DNA of 64,000 bases from Limosilactobacillus antri DSM 16041 (GCF_000160835.1 NZ_GG700733.1:646583-710582), one strand, 5' to 3'. Numbered from the stretch's first letter, positions 9,568-17,927 are shown. Notes: generated from the letters alone by a model not told the origin. A program made the numbers and translations.

Positions 9568-9597
9568 AAAAAAGCACTGAGTGTTAACTCAATGCTT
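9568..9597 (-). terminator. Rho-independent terminator upstream of terL
   Basis: On the minus strand AAGCATTGAGT, loop TAAC, ACTCAGTGCTT, then a run of T. The near-perfect 11-bp stem lies between the DUF5049 gene and terL inside one operon. Confidence 0.85.
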
Positions 9598-9606
9598 GAT
9601 TGATGA

Positions 9607-9813
9607 TTAATTAAACTTGCCAGTTAATATCAAATTTACGTATCCGGCGCGGTCAGTATTCAAGTAATCGATTAAGTCATGGCAGTTATAGTAGTATGCC
9701 AGTCTTTTGACATTTTCCACATCAAACATATTGGCTTCACCAGTGTTGCGGATTTTTAAGACCTGCTGGCGGATTCGGTTACGTTTAGCTAATTCGTCCT
9801 TAATTCGATTCAT
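9607..9813 (-). CDS. DUF5049-like small phage protein
   Basis: A 68-aa protein with the pattern NRIRQQVLKIRNTGEANMFDVENVKRLAYY and a C-terminal YVNLILTGKF. This is the signature I associate with DUF5049, small proteins near the terminase in Firmicutes prophages. Function unknown. It follows the 206-aa gene with a 2-nt gap and ends just before the terminator upstream of terL. Confidence 0.75.
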   Translation of the reverse strand: MNRIKDELAKRNRIRQQVLKIRNTGEANMFDVENVKRLAYYYNCHDLIDYLNTDRAGYVNLILTGKFN

Positions 9814-9815
9814 GA

Positions 9816-10436
9816 TTAGTCCCCCTGGTTCTTAAAAGCAGCTGATCCAGTTAAGTTGCGTAACAATACTTTCCGTTGGTCTTTAAACTTGGGACCGATA
9901 AATCCTAGGCGTAGCAGGAAACAGCGGAAAGCATATTTTTCATTACTCTCTTCGTGTGGTTCTGACATGATTCGCTGGTGGCTGATGGCATATTGGACCA
10001 GCTTGTCGACAAATTGTTGATAAGCCAAAGCATCGTCAAGTTTCACTTCTTTAAACCAATCGAAGGATACCTGTTTTTCATCGACGTTTAAGGGGAGGGC
10101 TTCCAGCTGGCAAGCATCCTTAATTAACTGCCCCTTAGCCCAGGTTAGGTGGCGCAGGTTATCAAGAGCCTGATCTGTAAACTTATCTCGCTGGTAGGCT
10201 AGGTTCAACTTGATTATTTCAGTAGGGTGGAAGCCTTGCTGTTCAAGATAATCGAGTAAATTGGCCGGGATCTCATCCGGGGATGTTAGGACTCCATCTT
10301 TGTTAACAGTGTACTTGCCAATCTGATAAGCGTAGGTAGGTGTGTATTGATATTCGGCCTTTCGATGAGTATAGTCAGCCAGCTTCGTCACCAATTCTTT
10401 TCGTTGCTGGCCGTGTACATTAAATTTAATTTCCAT
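9816..10436 (-). CDS. Conserved phage protein of unknown function (sometimes labelled virulence-related)
   Basis: A 206-aa soluble protein. The N-terminal third (MEIKFNVHGQQRKELVTKL ... YAYQIGKYTVNKDGVLTSPDE) has the arrangement seen in small Firmicutes phage proteins often labelled virulence-related without experimental support. The C-terminal part (KYAFRCFLLRLGFIGPKFKD then RKVLLRNLTGSAAF) is a conserved helical segment of the same family. No catalytic motif is evident. Its position between the methyltransferase and terL is constant in prophages with this gene order as I know them. Start ATG 10436 follows GGAGG. Confidence 0.65.
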   Translation of the reverse strand: MEIKFNVHGQQRKELVTKLADYTHRKAEYQYTPTYAYQIGKYTVNKDGVLTSPDEIPANLLDYLEQQGFHPTEIIKLNLAYQRDKFTDQALDNLRHLTWAKGQLIKDACQLEALPLNVDEKQVSFDWFKEVKLDDALAYQQFVDKLVQYAISHQRIMSEPHEESNEKYAFRCFLLRLGFIGPKFKDQRKVLLRNLTGSAAFKNQGD

Positions 10437-10508
10437 CTTCTGTACCTCCTTGTTTGATCACTGTATACATCACTCTAAAGGGTACAGATAGCAAGGAACT
10501 TCGACGAT

Positions 10509-11735
10509 TTAAGCCGGCTTCTTTACTTTGCTGTAAAGAATAGTTTTACCATTTCTTTCCACACTAACGTTTTTGCTTGAACCAACCTGTTCAATATAAC
10601 GTTGCACAATCACATCGCAATATTTAGGATCGAGTTCCATCATGTAACAAATCCGATTAGTTTGCTCGCATGCAATCAGAGTTGAACCGGAACCACCGAA
10701 TGGATCGAGAACGGTACAGTTGGACATGGTGGAATTCATGATTGGATAGGCTAGTAGTGGGATTGGTTTCATCGTTGGGTGTTCCTTACTCTGCTTTGGG
10801 CGATCAAATTCCCAGATGGTGGATTCCTTTCGCCCGGTGTACCATTCGTGTTTGCCATCTTTCTTCCATCCATAGAGTACGGGTTCATGTTGCCACTGAT
10901 AGGGAGAGCGACCAAGTACTAATGATTGCTTCTTCCAGATACAGCAACCGGATAAATAAAAACCAGCATCTTGGAAAGCACGGCGGAAGTTAAGGCCTTC
11001 CGTATCGGCGTGAAATACATAGATGCTGGCATCGTTAGCTATTGCTTGATTCATATTTTGAAAAGCAGCAAGCAGAAACTGGTAGAACTTGTCATCGGCT
11101 TGATGATCATTCTTGATCTTGCCAGCTTTGCTAGAGTAATCGACATTGTATGGAGGATCGGTTAATACTAGGTTGACCTTATGATCACCCAGTAATTTCT
11201 GGTAGCTTTCTGTTTTAGTAGCGTCACCACATAATAAAGTGTGTTTACCTAAGTGCCATAAGTCACCAGGCTTTGAAAAGGTCGGTTTATCCAATTCGCT
11301 ATCAACGTCAAAATCATCATCATGCGTATCGTCAGCGGTGCTAAGAAGGTCTGAGATCTCATTCTCGTCAAAGCCAGTTAAGGAAACATCCAAGTCGCTG
11401 GCTTGTAAGTCAGTCATTAGCAAGGCCAACTTGTCTTTATCCCAATCACCGCTGATTTTATTGAGGGCAACGTTGAGAGCTTTTTCTTTGTCTTCATTTA
11501 AATTAACGACAACACACTCGGCTTCTTTGATCCCTTCATCCTGGAGAATCTTTAACCGCTGGTGTCCGCCAACCACGCGACCAGTTTGCTGGTTCCAGAT
11601 GATTGGATCAACGTAGCCGAATTCTTTCATTGAGTGTTTTAGCTTTTCGTAGTCAGGATCACCTGGCTTTAAGTCTTTTCGTGGATTGTAATCCGCGGGG
11701 ATGAGGTCCGTTATTTTCTTCTTAACAAATTTCAT
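10509..11735 (-). CDS. ParB-domain DNA methyltransferase (beta class, N4/N6)
   Basis: A 408-aa fusion. Residues 1 to about 120 form a ParB/Srx-like domain (ADYNPRKDLKPGDPDYEKL, IIWNQQTGRVVGGHQRLKIL). The C-terminal half is an amino-methyltransferase with catalytic motif TDPPYNVDYSS near residue 188 and the S-adenosylmethionine motif LDPFGGSGSTLIACE near 350, i.e. catalytic motif before cofactor motif (beta class). Orphan enzymes of this sort in phages protect DNA against host restriction or mark packaging sites. It overlaps the small terminase stop by 1 nt, so the two are made together. The target sequence cannot be read from the protein. Confidence 0.92.
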   Translation of the reverse strand: MKFVKKKITDLIPADYNPRKDLKPGDPDYEKLKHSMKEFGYVDPIIWNQQTGRVVGGHQRLKILQDEGIKEAECVVVNLNEDKEKALNVALNKISGDWDKDKLALLMTDLQASDLDVSLTGFDENEISDLLSTADDTHDDDFDVDSELDKPTFSKPGDLWHLGKHTLLCGDATKTESYQKLLGDHKVNLVLTDPPYNVDYSSKAGKIKNDHQADDKFYQFLLAAFQNMNQAIANDASIYVFHADTEGLNFRRAFQDAGFYLSGCCIWKKQSLVLGRSPYQWQHEPVLYGWKKDGKHEWYTGRKESTIWEFDRPKQSKEHPTMKPIPLLAYPIMNSTMSNCTVLDPFGGSGSTLIACEQTNRICYMMELDPKYCDVIVQRYIEQVGSSKNVSVERNGKTILYSKVKKPA

Positions 11736-12277
11736 TAGTTCATTCCTTTCCGACTTCTTAAGAGTCGTTCCATGACATCATCTTGTGGTGTTGATCCTTG
11801 ATAAGTCGTGGCATTGTTTTCTTTAACCACTTGAAAAATCTGAAACCATAATTGGCTCGATTGCTTCATGTAGTCACGACTCATGGAAACATATGGTGAA
11901 GCAATTGCATTACCAGTGGTAGGGTGGCGAGCGAGAAAACCAAACTTAGAGATACATTCTTCGCACTGGATCCACCGGCTAACGCTAACGGCATATTGTT
12001 CAATCAGCTGAGTGTTAACTAGCTTTTCACAACCACGTTCGACCAACCATTCCCAGGTTTCTTTAAAAATATCAGCGGCGTCAAATTCTAAACCATTCTT
12101 CTGTTTGGCCTTGAGGTATTTCTTGACTGGCGGCATCACGTGTCCTTCCAGATTAGCTGGTTCAGGCAAATCGATAACAGTTGCTTTTTGACCAGCTTCG
12201 AGCTTATCGTGCAGTGATTTAGATTTTCGCCCAGCGCCGACCCGGAATCCGCCACGATTCGTACCATCTTTAGCCAA
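11735..12277 (-). CDS. terS: Terminase small subunit, P27 family
   Basis: A 180-aa DNA-recognition subunit of the packaging terminase. It begins with the basic stretch GGFRVGAGRKSKS usual for P27-type small subunits, then LEGHVMPPVKKYLKAKQKNGLEFDAADIFKETWEWL, and a C-terminal helical region with YVSMSRDYMKQSSQLW. It follows the HNH gene and a GC-rich gap that may hold the packaging site. The start at 12277 is preceded by GGAGGGAGAG. Its coupling to the methyltransferase is unusual; the large subunit is separated from it by four genes' worth of sequence. Confidence 0.88.
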   Translation of the reverse strand: MAKDGTNRGGFRVGAGRKSKSLHDKLEAGQKATVIDLPEPANLEGHVMPPVKKYLKAKQKNGLEFDAADIFKETWEWLVERGCEKLVNTQLIEQYAVSVSRWIQCEECISKFGFLARHPTTGNAIASPYVSMSRDYMKQSSQLWFQIFQVVKENNATTYQGSTPQDDVMERLLRSRKGMN

Positions 12278-12295
12278 ATCTCTCCCTCCTTCCGG

Positions 12296-12390
12296 CAGGG
12301 GTTAATACCCCGTTTGATTTCGATTTTTTGTACACGAAGGCCCAGGCCCGCTCCCGCGCGAAAAATTTTTTAGGATTTGATGGCCCCCTC
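12296..12390. other. Candidate cos / packaging site region
   Basis: The gap between terS and the HNH gene has a GC-rich core (CCCGCTCCCGCGCG near 12348) against an A/T run (AAAAATTTTTT, 12361-12371) and a further G/C block (GGCCCCCTCC, 12384-12393). In HK97-type phages with adjacent HNH and terS genes the cohesive-end site usually lies in this gap. The location and composition support the call; the cut position cannot be defined by eye. Confidence 0.4.
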
Positions 12391-12396
12391 CGTGGT

Positions 12397-12774
12397 TTAG
12401 TAATGATATCGACGTGGCTTTTTATGCCAGCGATCATCCATCTGGGCGGTGATGCGGGAGTGGCATGGCTTACATAATGCCATCAGGTTCTTGAACTCGT
12501 TGGTGCCGCCGTGTTCCAGAGGCAGAACGTGATGGACCTCGGTGGCTTGGGTATACCTTCCTTGGCTCAGGCACATCTCACAGAAGGGATGGTGGAGCAA
12601 GTAGCGTTGACGGATCTTTGGCCAGCCACGATGATAGCGCGGACGACTACGTTTTGGTCGTTGGTAACGATTGTAGTGAGAACTGACTTGCTTAGCATGG
12701 ACGTCACAATAAGTATTGTGAGTTAGCCGTGGGCAGCCAGGGTAACGACACGGCTTCTTGGGTGAATAAGGCAT
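12397..12774 (-). CDS. HNH endonuclease (packaging-associated)
   Basis: A 125-aa HNH nuclease. The N-terminal segment has a zinc-binding CRYPGCPRLTH...YCDVH. The HNH core is HPFCEMCLSQGRYTQATEVHHVLPLEHGGTNEFKNLMALCKPCHSRIT, with CxxC pairs and the EVHH, N and H catalytic positions all present. Such enzymes beside terS are needed for cos cleavage together with the large terminase in related phages. ATG at 12774 is selected because it follows GAAAGGAGGAACGTC; a longer reading to 12834 runs into a terminator hairpin. The gene is downstream of an intrinsic terminator. Confidence 0.92.
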   Translation of the reverse strand: MPYSPKKPCRYPGCPRLTHNTYCDVHAKQVSSHYNRYQRPKRSRPRYHRGWPKIRQRYLLHHPFCEMCLSQGRYTQATEVHHVLPLEHGGTNEFKNLMALCKPCHSRITAQMDDRWHKKPRRYHY

Positions 12775-12798
12775 GACGTTCCTCCTTTCTAATAGCAT

Positions 12799-12829
12799 AA
12801 GAAAAGCCCAGCAGTGTAATCTGCCAGGC
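12799..12829 (-). terminator. Rho-independent terminator upstream of the HNH gene
   Basis: Minus strand: GCCTGGCAG, loop ATTACA, CTGCTGGGC, then TTTTCTT. The 9-bp stem includes two G-T pairs. It lies between the DUF1492-like regulator (stop at 12922) and the HNH gene, i.e. at the early/late boundary of the element. Confidence 0.65.
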
Positions 12830-12921
12830 CCCAATGTTATAAAGCAAATGCCTTTGTCCTAATTTTCTACACTACCATCGTAACATGGATAAGCACTGTG
12901 TTTGTTCCCGATTTTACCTTC

Positions 12922-13389
12922 TTAATGATGGGCACCGTAAAGCAGGAGGGTAAGGTGATCAAGGGCTTGGTTCTTCCGATTGTAGGCGGTGGTCTTTGCG
13001 ATGAAATACTTGTCCATCAGAATGGCCAGACCTTGATTCATCGACTGGTCAGGAGCACGGTAACAAGCATCGAGGACGAAGCGTTCATCCTTAGACAGCT
13101 CTTGCCAGGCTGGTTCAAACCACTTGAAGTATTGTTGGGCTTGTTGGTAACGTTCGTTTAGCTTAGCAGTCTGATTGATGCAATGAATCAATCGGTGCTC
13201 AGTTGGGTTGTCCTTGCTGGTGGTCCCCGGAGCAAAGTCATAGTGGGGAGAACTGACACCAATCATCTGTTGCTTAGCTAACTTCAAGTCGTCCTGGTAA
13301 GAATCAATGATGAATTGCATTCCATTGTAGTCTTTCAAGGCTGCGACGGTCGCTCGTCGTTTGTCTAAGTAGTTCCACATGATACTCAT
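12922..13389 (-). CDS. Phage transcriptional regulator, DUF1492/ArpU-like
   Basis: A 155-aa helical protein. The N-terminal half (YLDKRRATVAALKDYNGMQFIID) resembles DUF1492, and the C-terminal half (LSKDERFVLDACYRAPDQSMNQGLAILMDKYFIAKTTAYNRKNQALDHL) looks like a sigma-region-4-type helix-turn-helix. Proteins of this type sit just before the packaging genes of Gram-positive phages and switch on late transcription. Here it overlaps the SNF2 stop (ATGA) and is followed by a terminator and then the HNH and terS genes, which fits control of late expression. The residues of the helix-turn-helix are read by eye only. Confidence 0.72.
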   Translation of the reverse strand: MSIMWNYLDKRRATVAALKDYNGMQFIIDSYQDDLKLAKQQMIGVSSPHYDFAPGTTSKDNPTEHRLIHCINQTAKLNERYQQAQQYFKWFEPAWQELSKDERFVLDACYRAPDQSMNQGLAILMDKYFIAKTTAYNRKNQALDHLTLLLYGAHH

Positions 13390-14741
13390 GCCACAACACT
13401 TCCTTTCAGGTTGGCTTTTACTGCGTTGATTAGAGCTAGCTGGGTTTTGTCTTTACGTTTTAAAGCCGCCAGAATGTTTTCGTCAATAGTGCCTTCGGTG
13501 ATAATGTGGTGAATGACTACTGTCTGACGCTGTCCTTGCCGCCAGAGCCGAGCGTTAGTTTGCTGGTAGAGTTCCAGACTCCAAGTTAATCCATACCAAA
13601 TCAAGGTGGCACCACCAGCCTGCAGGTTGAGACCATGTCCGGCAGAAGCAGGATGAATCAATGCCAATGGAATATTACCAGCGTTCCAGTCCTGAATGTC
13701 TTTAACAGTTTTAATCTCGCGAGCAGTGAATCGTTGCTTGATCTGGGAGAGATCGTGTTTGAACCAGTAAGCAACGAGTACTGGTTTGCCATTCGCAGCT
13801 TCAATCAAATCCTCGAGTGCATCGAGTTTTCGCTGGTGAATTTGAACAATCTGCTGCTGGTCGTCGTAGACACAACCATTTGCCATCTGGCAAAGTTTAT
13901 TCGATAGACTGGCTGCGTTGAGGGCATCGATTTGTTTGCCCTGGGTTGAAACTACTAGCTGGGCGTTAAGCTCATCATAGATAGCCTGCTCACTATCACT
14001 CATTTTTACCGGAACGGTGTTCATAGTTAATGGTGGCAGCTTCAAGTAGTCCTTAGACTTCATAGAAATGGTGATGTCATCAATGGCACGGTAGATACTT
14101 TGCTCAGCGCCAGGCTTGGGTTTGTAGGTAAACACTTGATACATGTTTCGCTTGTCGGGGTCAAAGTAGTTCATCCGGTAAGATGAGATAAAGCGGCCAA
14201 GTCGTTGGCCCATGTCCAGCACGCGGAATTCGGCCCACAGATCCATCAATCCATTGGAGGATGGCGTACCAGTCAAACCAACCACGCGCTTGATTAATGG
14301 CCGTACTCGTTTGAGGGCTTTGAAGCGTTGGGAGCGATAAGATTTAAAACTTGATAGCTCATCAATTACCAGCATATCGTAATTAAAGGGTGCGCCGGAG
14401 GACTCGATTAGCCACTTTAAGTTTTCCCGATTAATAATGTAAATGTCAACGTTTTGTTGCAGAGCTTTAATGCGTTGTATTTTGGGACCTGTAACGACCG
14501 AATAGGTGAGGTCCTTTAAGTGATCCCACTTATTTATTTCTTCAGGCCAGGTTTGTTTAGCAACTCTTAGTGGGGCTACAACTAAGACCCGGTGAACCTT
14601 TTCTTCCTGGATGAGCTGCTTGATAGCCGTCAGAGTAATAACGCTTTTACCTAGGCCCATGTCGAGCAGAATGGCAGCAACTGGGTGATCCAGGATAAAC
14701 TGAGTGGCGTATTGTTGATATTCATGCGGTTTGTATTGCAT
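13386..14741 (-). CDS. SNF2-family DEAD/DEAH helicase
   Basis: A 451-aa superfamily 2 ATPase. Motif I is LLDMGLGKSVITLTAIKQL near residue 25, motif II VIDELSSFKSYRSQRFKAL, motif III GLTGTPSSNGLMDLWAE, and motifs V/VI HPASAGHGLNLQAGG and QQTNARLWRQGQRQTV. It belongs with the adjacent VRR-NUC nuclease in a replication/recombination cassette repeated across Firmicutes prophages. The start MQYKPHEYQQYA at 14741 follows GGAGG and overlaps the VRR-NUC gene by 20 nt; the longer in-frame reading to 14795 lies wholly inside that gene. Confidence 0.92.
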   Translation of the reverse strand: MQYKPHEYQQYATQFILDHPVAAILLDMGLGKSVITLTAIKQLIQEEKVHRVLVVAPLRVAKQTWPEEINKWDHLKDLTYSVVTGPKIQRIKALQQNVDIYIINRENLKWLIESSGAPFNYDMLVIDELSSFKSYRSQRFKALKRVRPLIKRVVGLTGTPSSNGLMDLWAEFRVLDMGQRLGRFISSYRMNYFDPDKRNMYQVFTYKPKPGAEQSIYRAIDDITISMKSKDYLKLPPLTMNTVPVKMSDSEQAIYDELNAQLVVSTQGKQIDALNAASLSNKLCQMANGCVYDDQQQIVQIHQRKLDALEDLIEAANGKPVLVAYWFKHDLSQIKQRFTAREIKTVKDIQDWNAGNIPLALIHPASAGHGLNLQAGGATLIWYGLTWSLELYQQTNARLWRQGQRQTVVIHHIITEGTIDENILAALKRKDKTQLALINAVKANLKGSVVA

Positions 14742-15003
14742 CAAGCATTCCTCCAATCTGATCAAGCTGATCGCAAACAAAGACTTGGAAACCAAGTTGT
14801 TTTAACTGGTTGAGTCTTTGCACTTGCAACGGGCGGGGATGTTTACCAGGAGCCTTCATCTCCACAAAGCCCATGTGACCATCAGGCAGGAGGACCAATC
14901 GATCAGGTACTCCGGCCATAGATGGCGAGATGAACTTTAGGCAAAGACCTCCGCGTTGGTGAGTAGCTTTGACAAAAGCAGTTTCGATTTGTTTTTCTAA
15001 CAT
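14722..15003 (-). CDS. VRR-NUC domain nuclease
   Basis: A 93-aa single-domain protein of the VRR-NUC family (PD-(D/E)XK fold). The core motif is visible as SPSMAGVPDRLVLLPDGHMGFVEMKAPG, giving the catalytic Asp (PDR) and the E-x-K pair (VEMKAP), then LQVQRLNQLKQLGFQVFVCD. Stand-alone VRR-NUC proteins of phages are thought to resolve DNA structures in replication or packaging, acting with the next gene's SNF2 helicase. It starts with ATG 15003 after AAAGGATTTTACAA. Confidence 0.93.
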   Translation of the reverse strand: MLEKQIETAFVKATHQRGGLCLKFISPSMAGVPDRLVLLPDGHMGFVEMKAPGKHPRPLQVQRLNQLKQLGFQVFVCDQLDQIGGMLDAIQTA

Positions 15004-15053
15004 TTGTAAAATCCTTTCTAAACGTTGATTTATCAGTGATTCGTCAGGATTAA

Positions 15054-15218
15054 TGACGGTCGTGTCAGTTGATTTACTACTCTTCTCTATACCTCTTTTT
15101 TTCTATTTTTATCCCTATATACAAGTAAGGTAAAAGAGTGTCATGACTGTCATTAGGATTGGTAAATACTGATGTATCAAGCTTTTAGAGTTTTAAAGTG
15201 TGACAGTCGATGACAGTC
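15054..15218. repeat. Iteron-like TGACAGTC motifs, candidate replication origin
   Basis: The 213-nt gap before the primase gene has two direct copies of TGACAGTC 10 bp apart (15201-15208 and 15211-15218), one inverted copy (GACTGTCA, 15145-15152) and one copy with a single mismatch (TGACGGTC, 15054-15061). Between them lies a T-rich stretch near 15091-15118. Repeats plus an A/T-rich segment next to a P4-type primase-helicase are what an origin looks like; this is inference. Confidence 0.4.
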
Positions 15219-17472
15219 AACTGAGAAATTCATCATCATCAACTTTTAATCGCAATCCCTTGATGAAACGACCGTTTTGTTTGTGTTGACGTTGAAAGCC
15301 AGCATTTTTGAGGGCCGTGTAAAAGTCAGTTGTGCTGCGGATATATTCACCGATGCCTTGGCAATATTCGCGATACTTTTGATAAAGATCGCCTGACTTT
15401 TGTTCATAACTGGGGTTAAGTTCACAATTCTCATTAAGAAAATGTCCTAGCCAATCGTTATCAGCGTGGTAGGCTCGTACCGCTTTGGTTACGGCAGCTG
15501 GAGTGGTTAACTGGTAATTTTGCTGAATGGTTCGCTGTGCGCCTTCAATGATCCACTGCAAGACTGCCGGCCCAGCTTTTTCGGTTAGGTACTGGGCGTA
15601 ATTCTTAATATCATTGCGTTTAGCGATCGTAGCTTTAAAGGGGATCACAATTAACCGTCGCCAGATTCCTTCATCATTACCACCTACGTGGGGCAGGTAA
15701 TTGGTGTATAGCACGATGGTGTGGCTGGGCGTAAAGGAGAAAGGTTTCATGTATTTCTTTTCGGCATAGATTTCATCGGTTGAACAGAGTTGCTTGACGA
15801 TGGAAGTGTTCAGTCGCTTACCTTCTTCTAGTTCAGCGGAGATGATTAGCCGCTTGCCCTTTACTTCGGCCATCTCTGGTTTGACGTTTCGCCGGACACC
15901 AGTGGTCAAGGCATCAGCTGAGAGGTGACCGGTATAAGTGCCGAGTACATTAGCGATGGTGTTCCAGAAGGTTGACTTACCATTCCTCCCGCTGCCGTAA
16001 GCAATAATCAGAGCTTCCAGGTACACCTGACCAATCGCCACCAGACCCACAATTTCTTGGACGTAATTAATCAACGCTTGGTCACCACAGAAGAAAGTAG
16101 TGAGTGCTTCTTGCCAGAGTGAAGCTCCTTGACTGCCAGGAACACAGGATGTGGATTTAGTGATTAATTCATCAGCTTGAATTTCTTGCTGACCATGCAT
16201 CCCTTTCCTTAAATTGAAAGGACCGGTCGGGGTATTCAGCAGAAATGGATTAGCATCAAACTCATTAATCTCTTTGACGAGCTTTGGTCGGGAGTTGGTT
16301 AAGATCCCGTTAATACCTCGAGTGCTGCGTTCCTTGAGAATAAAGGCTTCGTAAGCTTTAGCATTTTCGTAATCCTTGAATGCGGCTAGTTGTTCATCAT
16401 TAAAAGTACGACTAGCTTTTGTTTTACCCATTGCTTGCAGAGCGGATGTCACACCATTTTGCTGAATCTTCTTATAACTATTAGTGACACGAAGCTGAGC
16501 ATCAGTTAATTGTTTATCGGTAAAGCGCTGGACTTCACCGAGAGCTAAAGGTTCCGATTCCTGCCAAACCTTCCCATCGAACCACATAAAACCTGATTGG
16601 TTGGTATAGCAAACCCGCTCTTTGCAGTTGTTGACAAAGACATAAGATTCACCAGTATCCGAGTAATCATCCGGTTGTAGATCGTCATTGGGCTGATTGT
16701 ATTCTTCAGGTGGAATATAACCTTTTTGACTAGCCATGCGCTGACCAAATTTGGTGGCACTGTGCCAGATGTTTTTTAATTCCTGCTTGCTTAGTGGCGG
16801 ATCGCACTTGGCAGCTTCCTCTTGAAATGCTTGCTGGGCTTCAGCAGTATTGCCAAGGCGCATAATGATGCGACCAGCAAAGTGAGAGAGGGTTGCATTA
16901 CGTTGGCCTTCATGAATTTCCCCCACTCCTTGTTGTTCAAAGTAACGTTGGGCCACCATGAACTGGTCCACATTTTGGCTACCATCATGCCAGATGGCTT
17001 TAGTACTAGGCACACCAAAGACAAAACGGGCCGCATCAAGCGCATTGTCATCAAAGTAGGGAAAGTATTCTTGAATTTCGTGCTTTAGTTCAGTATAGGT
17101 TTTAGCATCCGTAATCTCAGTAATCGGAAAGTAGACATGAAACTTAGGTCGGGGTGCTTTATGGTGCTTGGCTTTCATGTTGTTGCGTGACAAGGTAATG
17201 GCGTAGGAAACATCATCGAAATAGTTAGCAATGTTTGCGGGTTTGATCCAAGTAGTCGGATCGTCAGAATGATCATTATCGCAGTCCATGATTAGGCAGT
17301 CAGCTTTGATGAAGTTGGCAATGGTGCGTTGGTTATTTTTAAATTGACCACAGACATGGTCATAGTGGACTGCCTGTTCTAATTCCTGTGCATTAGTGAT
17401 AGCTTGTTGATGAGGATAGATCGTATTGCTAGCCTGACCGAAATTAGCTGCCGTCGATAAAGTAAAATGCAT
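15217..17472 (-). CDS. P4-family primase-helicase (D5-like, SF3)
   Basis: Replication initiator of 751 aa. The N-terminal 200 residues look like a primase-polymerase domain, with the acidic motif LIMDCDNDHSDD near residue 60 and RPKFHVYFPI near 110. A D5_N-type linker follows, then a superfamily 3 helicase: Walker A AYGSGRNGKSTFWNTI near residue 485, Walker B-like RLIISAELEEGKRL, sensor HTIVLYTNYLPHVGGNDEGIWRRL. Such proteins melt the origin and lay primers for phage and satellite replication. It precedes a gap with iteron-like motifs. Prophages with this gene order often carry a VirE-type protein here; the present sequence fits the D5/P4 type better. Confidence 0.92.
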   Translation of the reverse strand: MHFTLSTAANFGQASNTIYPHQQAITNAQELEQAVHYDHVCGQFKNNQRTIANFIKADCLIMDCDNDHSDDPTTWIKPANIANYFDDVSYAITLSRNNMKAKHHKAPRPKFHVYFPITEITDAKTYTELKHEIQEYFPYFDDNALDAARFVFGVPSTKAIWHDGSQNVDQFMVAQRYFEQQGVGEIHEGQRNATLSHFAGRIIMRLGNTAEAQQAFQEEAAKCDPPLSKQELKNIWHSATKFGQRMASQKGYIPPEEYNQPNDDLQPDDYSDTGESYVFVNNCKERVCYTNQSGFMWFDGKVWQESEPLALGEVQRFTDKQLTDAQLRVTNSYKKIQQNGVTSALQAMGKTKASRTFNDEQLAAFKDYENAKAYEAFILKERSTRGINGILTNSRPKLVKEINEFDANPFLLNTPTGPFNLRKGMHGQQEIQADELITKSTSCVPGSQGASLWQEALTTFFCGDQALINYVQEIVGLVAIGQVYLEALIIAYGSGRNGKSTFWNTIANVLGTYTGHLSADALTTGVRRNVKPEMAEVKGKRLIISAELEEGKRLNTSIVKQLCSTDEIYAEKKYMKPFSFTPSHTIVLYTNYLPHVGGNDEGIWRRLIVIPFKATIAKRNDIKNYAQYLTEKAGPAVLQWIIEGAQRTIQQNYQLTTPAAVTKAVRAYHADNDWLGHFLNENCELNPSYEQKSGDLYQKYREYCQGIGEYIRSTTDFYTALKNAGFQRQHKQNGRFIKGLRLKVDDDEFLS

Positions 17473-17474
17473 CT

Positions 17475-17861
17475 TTAGTTAGCCTCCATTTTGTTATTAA
17501 AGTAGCGGATATTTTTATTTTTACGTTTGGCTAAGCGGATGAAGTAGCGCATATCATGTGTTGGCTTACCAAATGACCAGGCTTCGGCGCATTTAGTTAG
17601 TAGCACAATGTTAATAAAGGCGGCTACTTGAAATTCGCGTGAATGGTGCATGTTAATAAATTGAGGTAGGTAAAGCTGTGGACAAACGGGGATGCCACCA
17701 TGTTGATAGATAAAACGGCAGTAAGAGCGCACTGTCATGGTACTTTTAGCATCGCTCTTTACTACTTCTGTAAACGGCGCAATGACAAAGATCATTGGTC
17801 GGTAGTGTGGATTCAGTTTATCTTGGCGCAGCTTGGTAATTGCTATGGTTGCTTCTGACAT
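17475..17861 (-). CDS. DUF7768-like phage protein
   Basis: A 128-aa protein with RPMIFVIAPFTE near residue 20, then VRSYCRFIYQHGGIPVCPQLYLPQFI, then AEAWSFGKPTHDMRYFIRLAKRKN. This is the fold pattern of small nucleoside 2-deoxyribosyltransferase-like proteins (DUF4406/DUF7768) found in phage replication modules; the substrate is unknown. ATG at 17861 follows GAAAGGATCTGAATCT; an upstream ATG at 17879 has no ribosome site. The gene lies 2 nt before the primase gene and just after an intrinsic terminator. Confidence 0.72.
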   Translation of the reverse strand: MSEATIAITKLRQDKLNPHYRPMIFVIAPFTEVVKSDAKSTMTVRSYCRFIYQHGGIPVCPQLYLPQFINMHHSREFQVAAFINIVLLTKCAEAWSFGKPTHDMRYFIRLAKRKNKNIRYFNNKMEAN

Positions 17862-17893
17862 AGATTCAGATCCTTTCATTAAATTAGAGAACT

Positions 17894-17927
17894 AAAAAAG
17901 CCCTCACCAATAAGCCAGATGAGGGCA
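17894..17927 (-). terminator. Rho-independent terminator between polA and the DUF7768 gene
   Basis: Minus strand GCCCTCA, a 13-nt loop, TGAGGGC, then TTTTTT. It lies in the 84-nt gap between the polymerase and DUF7768 genes and overlaps the second copy of the 31-nt repeat. Confidence 0.85.
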
